From: Hemileia vastatrix
Lineage: Eukaryota; Basidiomycota; Pucciniomycetes; Pucciniales; Zaghouaniaceae
Direction: 5' to 3'
Assembly: GCA_030280995.1 (NCBI GenBank)
Contig: JASXTE010000005.1
Coordinates: 26,774,501-26,838,500 of the forward strand
Length of the DNA: 64,000 nucleotides
Shown: piece by piece, positions 55,102 through 64,000 of the stretch
Position numbering within the stretch: position 1 is the first letter of the stretch
How the letters are laid out: every line of letters begins with the position of its first letter
Notes under the pieces: generated by a model
The model's input: the letters and a program-made list of their open reading frames with translations, nothing else
Databases searched by the model: none
Told to the model about the DNA's origin: nothing
Program-made: the position numbers and the translations under genes

Positions 55102-56090
55102 ATGTCATTTTCTATTGGATCTGGTTTTTTGGCTGCTGGTGTACCTGTTAGGGCATTAGTAAAGATTGTATCTTGGGATGCGCCCGAGCTTGTTGATGAT
55201 GATTTGGAAGGATTTTAACATTGGTATAAAACTTCTGCAGGATTGTATAAAGCAATACCTTTTGATATGGTGAAGCAGATTAGGTTTTTTATGGGAGACA
55301 GAGAGGTGGAAGAAGAGGTTACTGCTATGGATGGCTATAAAGGTCAAAATTGGGAAAAGCTGAAAATGGAAATGCCAAAAAGGTGGCCATAGGTTTATTC
55401 ATTGAAGGATCTGAAGAAAATAGCTAGGAAATTGGAATCAAAAGTTGGTGTAAAATCTCTGGGCCAATATAATCAGTTTATGGTTGAATTTCAGGTGGTT
55501 TTGGATTATTTGTTGGAGTATGAAATTTTATATCATTATAATGTATCAAAGTATTTTTTTTTAGGATGCTATGGGGGGAAAGGTTAAGGAAAATGTTTTG
55601 ATGGTGCTTTTTAATTCTAATTTGATGAAGAATCTCCCAGATGGAGAAACTAGAATTCCTGGAATGGAGGTTCTAAAGAAGTTTTTATTTGAAACATCTG
55701 AATACTCATAATACTGTTGATTTGGACTCTGGATCAGACCCTGTGATGACTCCAGAGGTAGAAGATGTAGCTTGTGTTGTAATTTTGGACTCATATTTTC
55801 CTGAAGATTTTGGTCAACCTGAAGATAAAGTGGTTGAAGATAAATTTATTGGAAAACTAGTGGTTACTGAAGATGATTAAGTTATTATCAATGATGAAGA
55901 ATATTTGGATTTTATGGAAAATTTTGGGATGGTTGATTTGAAGTGTAATACTGAGGATTATTTCCCTCAGGTTTTTACTTTAGAAGAAGAAACTTTCTGC
56001 AATGAAAAGCTTAATATGGCTAATGGATCTTGAATAGTGAAAGCTGAAGATGGAGCTAGGGTTATGGTAGATGAAGATCTTATTATGAAG
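55102..56090 (+). pseudogene. gag: Gag of E4 (broken, acidic tail)
   Basis: The gene starts at the ATG at 55102. It reads VSWDAPELVDDD, DMVKQIRFFMGDREVEEEV and SLGQYNQFMVEFQVVLDYL, matching Gag of A and E3. The C-terminal half is acidic (EDFGQPEDKVVEDKF, NDEEYLDFMENF, EDYFPQVFTLEEE) like E3, without a zinc knuckle. Stops near 55216, 55390 and 55584, and frameshifts near 55565 and 55690, break it. Confidence 0.78.
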
Positions 56091-56099
56091 GGGTGAAGA

Positions 56100-56735
56100 T
56101 GGCAATGTGGGTCCTCAGGAGGTGCCCAGGGCCAAGGATTTTAAAAATAAATCTCAGTATGAAAGGCTAGTAGAGGCTGTGAAGAGAATGCATTAGCTAA
56201 TGTTTTTTCTGCACTAATAAAGGGTCAATAGGAGTTTAAAGATGGGGCGCATAACTTGGATACACATAAAATTTGGGAAAAGGTATTTTATTCTTTTTGT
56301 CCTTTGGTAGGACAAAATCTGGTGAATGGTTTTGGTGAGTTTTGGAATTGGTGGATATGCCCTTGGGGCAAATTTATGGCATTTTAACAAGGGATATCAA
56401 GAATATGATTCCTCCAAAATGAGGTTAAACTACCTTTAAATTGGCTGGATTTTCTTTATCTTTTATTTGGATTATTTTGGATTCTTTTATTCTCTTCAAT
56501 AATTTTATGAAGACTCTCATTTCTTGGGGTAGTTAGGGCTTATTGCTCTAATTTTGCAATCTCTCCTCAAGAATGGATCTTGTATCACAATAGGCCAGCT
56601 CACTTGGAGATAATTCAAGTGGATTCTCAATTATTTCTGTTTATATTTCATTGTAATATCATTATGTGTTGGATTTCTCTATTTGTTTATAATCTTTATC
56701 AAATTATTCTATAAAATTTAAAAATGATTCAAAGG
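56100..56735 (+). other. E4 region between Gag and pol leader
   Basis: Remnants contain the leader motif ATGAGGTTAAACTACC near 56422 and a decayed segment with no protease motif that I can recognise. Confidence 0.5.
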
Positions 56736-56740
56736 GAAGG

Positions 56741-59700
56741 ATGGGATGTATTATGTTGGATAAAAGATGGAAAGTAAATTTGGTTAATTATGGTGATATG
56801 AGTGATGGGTTATTTAATGGCCTCCAGCAAGAGGATAAGCTGCATTTATGTTCTATTTATTTCATCCAGGAAGAGGTTAAACTTCCAACTTTATTTACTG
56901 GTGATTTTATGGTGGAAATTGAAGGGGAAAAAAGTGTTAGAAAATTATATGATAAATTAGACAATGGAAAAGGGGGTGGTAATGAAACTATTGAGAAAAA
57001 AAATTATATTTCAACTTACTCAATTTCAGATTCTGGTTCAGAAACTGAAGAAATTTGTCATGAAAAATTATATAATAGTGAAACTATAATGGATCAAGTA
57101 TCTCAAGTAAAAGTGGACATTGGCATGGAAAAATATAAAAGTTAGCAAATAAAATTAGACCAATAAATGAGTCTCTTCCAGCTGAATTAAATCTTCCTTT
57201 GAGAAGACCAAATTTATCTAGAGATCCATATGACTCTCCTTAAGTCAAGAATCCGCCTGAATTTTCTGAAACTTCTAGTATCAGTTTCAAGAGATTAGAG
57301 GTTGTTAATTTTGGACCTGAAGGATGGCTGTCAGGTGAAGAAAAGATGTGGTTGTTAGATGTAATGGTTAATAGGGAGAAGGCAATTGCATTTTTAGAAA
57401 AGGACAGAGGTGTGTTAAAGCATTCTTATGGGGAGCCCTACAAGATTCCAGTTGTTTTCCAGAAACCATGGCAACAGAAGCCAATGCCAATCCCTTCCAT
57501 TTTAAAGTAAGATTATATCAAATTCATTAAAGAAAGAATTCAAATTGGATTATTCAAAAAAACTTCATCAAGTTATTCAAGTCCAGTATTCTGTATAAAA
57601 AAACCTAATTACAAGCTTAGGGTAGTTCATGATTTAAGAGAACTAAATAGGGTTACAATAAAAGGTGCAGGAATACCACCTAGCACAGAGGAGTTGGTAG
57701 AAACTTTTTCAGGGATAGTATGTTATTGTCTGGGTGATATAATTACAGGATATGAAGAAAGAGAGTTGCATCTTGACTCTAGACCTCTCACAACTTTTGA
57801 TACACCACTTGGAAGATTACAGCTAAAAAGTTTACCTCAAGGAGAAACAAATTCAGTTGCCATTTATCAAGATCAGATGGTTTGGATTCTACAAGACAAA
57901 ATTCCAAAATGTTCTGGTATAATAATTGATGATGGCGGAATAAAAGAACCTTCAAAAGATTTTGGTAATGAAGTATTGAAGCAGAATCTAGGGATAAGAA
58001 ATTTTATCTTGGAATATGCTGTTATTTTATAGAGAATTTTGTTTAGGATTGAAGAGGCTGGTTTAAATATTTCAGATGTCAAATTTTCTAGTTGTGTGCC
58101 AGCTTTGAAAATTTTAGATCATGTGATATGTAAAGAGGGTAGGATTATGTCAAAGAAGAAGGTAAATAAAATTCAGTCCTGGCCAAGACCCAAGAATACA
58201 ACCATGTCAAATAAAACTTTAATTACAGAGCCAGTAACTCCAGTGAGTATTGAAAGCAGGAGATAATGGCAAAGTTAAGATTAATTTAGACAACCTTTAA
58301 TTACAGAGCCAGTAACTCCAGTGAGTATTTCAAGCAGGAGATAATGGCGACGTTAAGATTAATTTAGCCAACCTATTGTTCCAGTGCAAGAGGAAATGCT
58401 ATGAGAAGAATAAATAATAATATTGCTTTTAAGTAATGATAATAAAGTGAGGATGATCGAAATAAAATAGCAAAAATAATGAGATTGATGGTGGCTTGAT
58501 CTAACCTTTAATTACAGAGCCAGTAACTCCAGTGATTATTGAGCAAATGAGATAATGGAGATTTTAAGATTAATTTAGCCAACCTGACAATGAAGAAAAA
58601 TTAACTAATGTAGATGGAGAAGTAAGTAGTAATGGTACCTATTGTTCCAGTGCAAGAGGAAATTTTATGAGCAGAATAAATAATAATATTGCTTGTAAGT
58701 AATGATAATAAAATGAGGATGATTGAAATAAAATAGCAAAAATAATGATATCAATGGGTATAAAAATATAGGAGCTAATGTATTATATACTAATGGGTCC
58801 CATCAATCTCATGTAACTTCTACTCTTCTAACATCTAATAACAGCAATATGTATTTGCACATGCCATTTGTGATACCATTAGCGTGTGGAAATTGTGGCT
58901 TAGCCAAAAGAGGAAGGTGTGGCTTAAGGATTGTATGTTATAGGATGATGGGTTATGAGGAAGATTTCAATATCTGACAAACCAAAGTCAGAGGGTTTTT
59001 AGGAATGTTTGTTTATGTCAGAATGTTTATCAAGGACTTTTTTTCATTGGCTACTCCTTTGAGATGGTTGACTAGGAAAGACGCTGACTGTGAGTGGGAT
59101 GAAGAGTGTGAAGAGGCTTTTTTTAGGATGATGAAGGTTGTTGGAGAGGATATTATCCTGCATGAGTTGGATTATGGGAATGATGCAGGCCAGATTTATT
59201 TAGCAGTGGTTTCAAGTCAGATTGCTGCTGGGTACTTTCGGTCTCAAATGGATAACGCTAGTTATATAAGATCAGTCAGGTATGAATCTGTAGTGTTTTC
59301 TGAGGTGGAATCAAGATGTTCACAGCCAAAATTGGAACTTTGTGGTGTGGCAAAAATTTTAAAGAAACTTCAAAATGTTTTTTGGGGAAAATACTTCAAA
59401 TTACGAGTGGATGTAAAATTTTTGATTCAAATGATCAATTCCCCTAGTCTACCAAATGCACCCATGACCAGATGTGTAGCTCTTATACAACATTTTATCT
59501 TTGATTTAGTTAACAAGCCTGGAAAGATGTTCACTCTGGCAGATGGTTTATCAAGAAAACCACCAACTGAAGAGGATTCTTAATCAGAAGAATTTGACAA
59601 AGATATTCCTTTTATCAAGGCCAGCACAAAAGGTGCTCAATATTTTCCTTACCTCCCCCATGATATTTTACTTGCAGAATTAATATTTGTAGATAATGAA

Positions 59701-60615
59701 GAGGAAAATTACCTCCACCATGAGGATAAACTAGAAAAAAATAAAAATATGATAAATTATGTGCTTGGGGATTTTAATGATTCTGTGAATAAATTTGGTA
59801 AAAAAAAAATTGGAGATGTTGTTTATATGGATGAGGATGGTGAAATTGTGTGGAATAGTAAAAATTTGGTGAATTGAGTATATGTTGGAGTTTTAGAAAA
59901 TTCAGTTAAAGAGAGGCTGGGTGTTTATAAAAATTCAGTGAAAAGGAGGTTTGAAAAAAATGAAGATGACAATTCTGAAAAGGGTAAAAAGGTAAAATAA
60001 GAAAATGTTGTTGATAATAGGTTGGAAGGTTCAAAGATTGAAAATTCAAAATATTTAATGATAAAAAGGTAAAGTCTAGGATTAAAATTATTGGATCATT
60101 CATTTTCAGGTAATATAGGAGATAGGGAAGCTCTCATAGATATAATATTAAGGAGTTTTCAAGATTATTTCTCTTGACAGACAGAATTTTATAATAGAAT
60201 GGTTAGATACTTATTAACGCTAGAGAGACCTGAAAAAAGTGATAATGATGAATGGGTGGATATCAAAGTGAAGTTATTGGTATTTTATTTCTCTGGAAGA
60301 AGATTAATGAGGAGGAGGTATCCAGATCCTCAAGTAGTTGTTACTCAAAAGAAAGGGTAAGAATTGGCTATGAAATCACTGCATGAAGATCTTTGGCATA
60401 GAGGAGTTTGCAAAATTTATAGACAAATTACTGATAGATTTTGGTTTCCAGGAATTAAGCTGACTGTTAAAAAATAGGTTCAGTCATGCAATGAATTTCA
60501 AAGAAGAATTTAATTAAGTCCAAAGGAACCTGGACATGCAATCTGTGAAAACACTCTTTTTGGTAGGGTTAGCTTGGATGCTGTTCATATTGATGAGGGA
60601 AGATATAAATAACTA
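56741..60615 (+). pseudogene. pol: Pol of E4: RT, RNase H, partial integrase (broken)
   Basis: The leader ORF (56741-57145) is followed by RT with VVHDLRELNRVTI and RPLTTFDTPLGRL. The catalytic IIIDDGG is intact (Asp pair at 57928-57933). The connection domain is interrupted at 58204-58983 by an insertion. RNase H (59005-59583) keeps SRCSQPKLELCGVAK and a 192-codon open frame. The integrase begins near 60190 (YLLTLERP, SLHEDL, RFWFPGIK, VSLDAVHI) but stops near 60615, before the second catalytic Asp. The sequence then moves to the 3' region, so the integrase core is deleted. Confidence 0.87.
58204..58983. repeat. Insertion in E4 pol made of interleaved tandem repeats
   Basis: An insertion of about 780 bp is flanked by AACC on both sides. 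It contains three copies of an 80-bp block (TTAATTACAGAGCCAGTAAC; near 58215, 58290 and 58505) and two copies of a roughly 110-bp block (ATTGTTCCAGTGCAAGAGGA; near 58373 and 58650). The last part (about 58740-58978) has a short + strand open frame with CGNCGLAKRGRCGLRIVC. That is reminiscent of a CXXC-type zinc finger but incomplete. The origin is unknown. Confidence 0.7.
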
Positions 60616-60719
60616 ATTTTAGCCAGAGTATTGCTCAAATATAATTTACTCCGCAAGAAAGTATAAACTAAAACTATCATTGAAACTAATTATCATTAAA
60701 TTTGAATTTTAAAAATTTA

Positions 60720-61290
60720 GTTGGGATGTAATTATTTTGGTAGAATTGTTCACAGGGGAACCTTCTTGATTTAATATTGGAAATTTTAGGGGTGATTGAT
60801 GGGCTGGATGCTCTATAAAAAATTACACCACAATGTTTTTTACCATAGTTTCCCTGTTTCTAGTTGAATCCTGGCTTTGTTTTTGTTATATAGGAAGTCT
60901 ACTAAGACTATAAACTGTATTAACACAATACCAATTTATTACGCTCATTTGAAGCCAGATTCTAGGATTTTTTTATATTTATTTTTGATTTATGAAATTT
61001 TGTTTTTGAATTTTTTTTTATTTTAGAATTTTATTTTATTTTCATTTTAAAATTATTTAAAATTAATTTTTTTAAGATATAATGATCACTGGTGGTCTCC
61101 AATCATTTTTACAAATTTGTGGGAGCCCACCCAGTGATTATTTCTATTTTTGTTGATTAAGTTTTTCAAATTTTTCAAAAATTATTTATGTTTATTTTCA
61201 ATTTTGTTCTTGTGTATCCCACATCAAGGTGAACTTGGATGTGAATATGATGTCAGGGGTACAGCTAATCAAATGGCTGGGGGAATCATT
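60720..61290 (+). repeat. H1, H3 and H2 modules of E4
   Basis: A decayed H1 unit (hairpin 60789-60829), H3 (61084-61139, both arms intact) and H2 (61218-61288, CCCACATCAAGGTGAACTTG then GATGTG) occur in the same order as in the other E elements. Only one H1 unit is seen. Confidence 0.75.
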
Positions 61291-61539
61291 TATATTTTTA
61301 AATATTTTAAAATTAGAGCATCTTTTCAATTTCTTATTTTAATCAAAAAAAAATCTAATTGAAAATTAATTTAACAAAATTGTTATATAATATATAAAGT
61401 TAAATTTTCTTTTTCTTATAATTATTATTTTAATTATTCTATTTTCTTTTATTATATCTTGAAACAATAGAAACTAATTTTCAAGATTATGTTAAAATTT
61501 TGTTGTCATGCTTATTTTGGATCTTTTATTCCTCCATGA

Positions 61540-61830
61540 CTTTAAACTGGCTAGTTTTTTCAAGAATTTATGAAGAATTTTGGCATTCTATGGGATCTGC
61601 TAGTCCATCAAGACTTAAAACTTAATTTTAAAGAAGAAGATTTCTAGAATATATGAATAACCCAATCTTTGGTCCTCTATGACCTAAAAACTGGAAATAA
61701 AATATAAGGATTCTGTCCTCTATGATCTTAAAATGGAAATAACAGCAAAATGTCAATCATTGGTCCTCTATGACCTTAAACTGGAAAATTACTTTCTCTT
61801 TGGTCCACCAAGACTAGAAACTGGCAATCA
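61540..61830 (+). repeat. Short-repeat array of E4
   Basis: About six copies of GGTCCTCTATGACCTTAAACTGG and variants are present. They correspond to the AGTCC...GACTTTAAACTG core of the other elements but are of the TCTATGA type. Confidence 0.7.
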
Positions 61831-62674
61831 ATTAAAAGTTTGGTTTTTCAAGGATATAAGGAGGAAATTTTAATCTAGTAGGATATTAAATTCAGTCATT
61901 TTTAATTTATCACTGGTTAATAAGTACTCCAACTGGTACTCACTCATTTGAACAATTCAGTCATTAATGAAAATATTGCAACTAACTTTAGGCAATGGAG
62001 ATATCATTAACTTGATTTATTTAGGGTTAAAGAAAGATGGATATTTTAAAGGTTATTGATGAAGATTGTTAAAATGAAAATAAAAGGTCCAAGAATTTCT
62101 GAAAAATTATGATTTATGATTAAAGCAGGAGTTATTTTAAAAGGGTTGGAAATTTATTTGAATTTTCTGATGCTGAATCATAGACGAAGGATAGGATCTA
62201 GATTTATTGGGTCTCTTTGGTAGATTATTTTAGTTAGAAGCTTGGAGGACCTTATGGAAAGAATGGAACCAAAGTATTTGGCTCATGGGGAAGCCCAATG
62301 GAAGTGGAATAAAAAATTTTCAGCTCATTAGGGAGGCCTTCTCTCTCATGCTGTGAAAAAGATGGAGACTGGTAGAGGACAGTCTGAAGGGATTCAAACC
62401 TTTCTCTCAGTAGTGGAATCATCACAAGGCAAATATGGTATATTAAAAGTATATTTCAAAAATGATGATTATATGAAATATAAGAAGAATTAAAATCAAC
62501 CAGTCAATAACATTTATCAGCACCAAAATGAAGTAAAGAATTAAAGTTTAAAATTTTAAAGAAGAGAAGGCAATCAAAACAAATAATCTCCTGAAATATT
62601 TCAACATCATTATCAAATCTTTCCTTCAAAGATGAAAATTTAAAGAATAGGGAAATTCTTCATTGGAGGGAGGA

Positions 62675-63500
62675 TGTGGAAGTCTAAAATTTAGTAGGGA
62701 ACTAAATTTTATTAAATGCAGATTTTTGGGAGATGATTATTGAGGTTGGAAAAGCTAATCTAATTTTAAAATGGTTATATTTAAGAAAATGAGTATATAA
62801 AAGGGTTTAAAAAAGATATTTTCACAACTCATAATTGAACAATTAATTAACTGTCTGGAAGTACAAGTGTAGGTCTAAAAGTACATGGAAATTTTATTCA
62901 GGTCTCTCAAAAACAATTGCAAATTTTTGTGGAATTTTTACTGTTTTTCTACTATTTTTAATAATTTTATTAAGTATTTTTGGTTATTTTTAATTTTTCA
63001 TAATTTACTTAATTTCATGACTTTTTACTTGGTGAATAGGGTTGCGCAGACTACAAAAATTAGAATGGATTATAAAGGATAAGTAGCTCAATTATCTACA
63101 ATTTTTCTAAATTTTTATTAGTATTTTAAGGCTCTAATTGAGTCCAGAAGTCCATATGAAACCTCACAATATAGGGGGTGGACTTGCTAGCGAGTCAGCA
63201 ACCTTGGACTCAAACTCACCACAGATTGAACACACATTGAGCTATTGAAAAAGGAACCATACAATCAGGGATGAACACCACTCAGCAGAACAGTTTTATG
63301 TGGGTGTTCAAGAAGAGTTCAGTATGGGTTTAATATGAGTTCAGTCTGAGTTCCATCTGAGTTCAGGTTGGGGACTTGCTAGCAAGTCCACCCCCTATAT
63401 TGCGTAGTGTGAGCTCCATACAAACTCTAGTGATCTCCTGATAAGCTCTGTATGAGTTCCAGGATTCTCCAGTTAGGGAAACTAGAGCATGTGACATACT
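62675..63500 (+). repeat. 3' LTR of E4 (start clear, end not resolved)
   Basis: After the polypurine tract GGAGGGAGGA the LTR starts TGTGGAAGTCTAAAATTT. It aligns with 52876 onward, up to CAGTTAGGGAAACTAGAGCATG near 63490. Beyond that I cannot follow the match, so the copy may be truncated or may diverge. Confidence 0.7.
63160..63409. mobile_element. CACTA-type MITE, copy 2 (opposite orientation)
   Basis: This is again exactly 250 bp. It is flanked by TGA (63157-63159 and 63410-63412), and the right end reads CACTACGCAATATAGGGGG in reverse complement. Its interior matches copy 1 in reverse complement, with GATGAACACCACTCAGCAGA shared. The two MITEs sit at different positions of the two LTRs, so they inserted independently. 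Confidence 0.8.
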
Positions 63501-64000
63501 ATAACAGGGGTAAAAAATCCTGAACTAGATTTTGAGTTCAGTTTTTGGTCACAGGGTACACTTCTGGGTTTGTTTTATGGAGTAAACCTGTTTTGACACA
63601 TTCAGAGTGACCCTGGTTGTGCTCAGATTCTTTTTGTTTTTCTGAAATTGGCATCCCTCCTCCTGGCGCCTTTTCCCCCACTTGTCCCATCCACAGATAA
63701 TTTTTAACCTCATATCTGTATTTCCTCCCTTTCTCACTCCACCTCACACCCTCTTATACACTCCTTGTTTAATTTTTCTTTCTTCCTTCCATTCCTGATT
63801 TCTATTTAAATTCTGGTGTCCCTCTCAATATCCATCACTGGTTGACTTTCAATTGTCCTTCACAAAATTAAATACTGGTTCTAGAAAGTAGTCTTCTTGA
63901 TTGTAATCAGCAAGAAGTGCGGATGATGCATGTTGCCCCTATTACCTTCATTTTAGATGAAAGCCATGGCACCTCTTTATTCTTGTCACCTCATTCATGT
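63501..64000. other. Window end without recognised features
   Basis: No coding or repeat signal was recognised. The minus-strand frames near 63540-63750 are short and motif-free. Confidence 0.4.

Overview
This is an AT-rich, gene-poor stretch of a repeat-laden eukaryotic genome. I infer a filamentous basidiomycete, and a large-genome rust fungus (Pucciniales) is my best guess. The reasons are short GTAAGT...AG introns, fungal Zn2Cys6-type motifs, Ty3/Gypsy elements of the fungal type, and a PIF/Harbinger transposon with a Myb/SANT-like partner gene of a kind I associate with rusts. The species assignment is inference. I found no ordinary host housekeeping gene, tRNA or rRNA. Nearly every recognisable protein is a decayed transposable-element gene broken by stop codons and small frameshifts.

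The layout from about 3.9 to 47.8 kb is a nest of insertions. The oldest element, E1 (Ty3/Gypsy, + strand, 5'-truncated), runs from about 3.9 kb to its 3' LTR at 46854-47771. Chromovirus F (LTRs 7128-7930 and 27211-29109, TSD TCCAT) sits inside the E1 integrase. F in turn holds element A (minus strand, 13484-25940) and a solo LTR, B (27226-28317, inside the F 3' LTR). Further on, the 3' noncoding part of E1 is split by a 7.2-kb PIF/Harbinger transposon, T (30465-43604, 17-bp perfect TIR, TSD TTA). T is itself interrupted by a Gag-only Gypsy derivative, E3 (37635-43528). From 47.8 to 50.9 kb there is relic sequence with a Harbinger fragment and a broken Cys-rich gene. A solo LTR, D, lies at 50888-51978. 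A fourth Gypsy element, E4 (about 52.9-63.4 kb), has long LTRs that each carry a 250-bp CACTA-type MITE. The first 3.9 kb and the last 0.5 kb hold no recognisable gene.

Three things stand out. First, T carries a Harbinger transposase, a Myb/SANT-like protein and, between them, a TET/JBP-like 2-oxoglutarate/Fe(II) dioxygenase, a family that oxidises methylated pyrimidines in DNA. Second, four of four insertions of the A/B/D/E3 Gypsy family that I could delimit have 4-bp target duplications of the form NCGN. In each, the copy at the element's 5' side has lost the CpG by a transition, which suggests CpG-directed integration in a genome that otherwise appears poor in CpG. Third, the Gypsy elements share an unusual 3' region of repeated hairpin modules, short repeats and antisense genes encoding fungal Zn-cluster-like proteins. 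Chromovirus F has its own antisense Cys-rich gene, related to a lone gene copy at 48.3-49.5 kb.

All statements come from reading the sequence by eye. No alignment, fold or database search was run.
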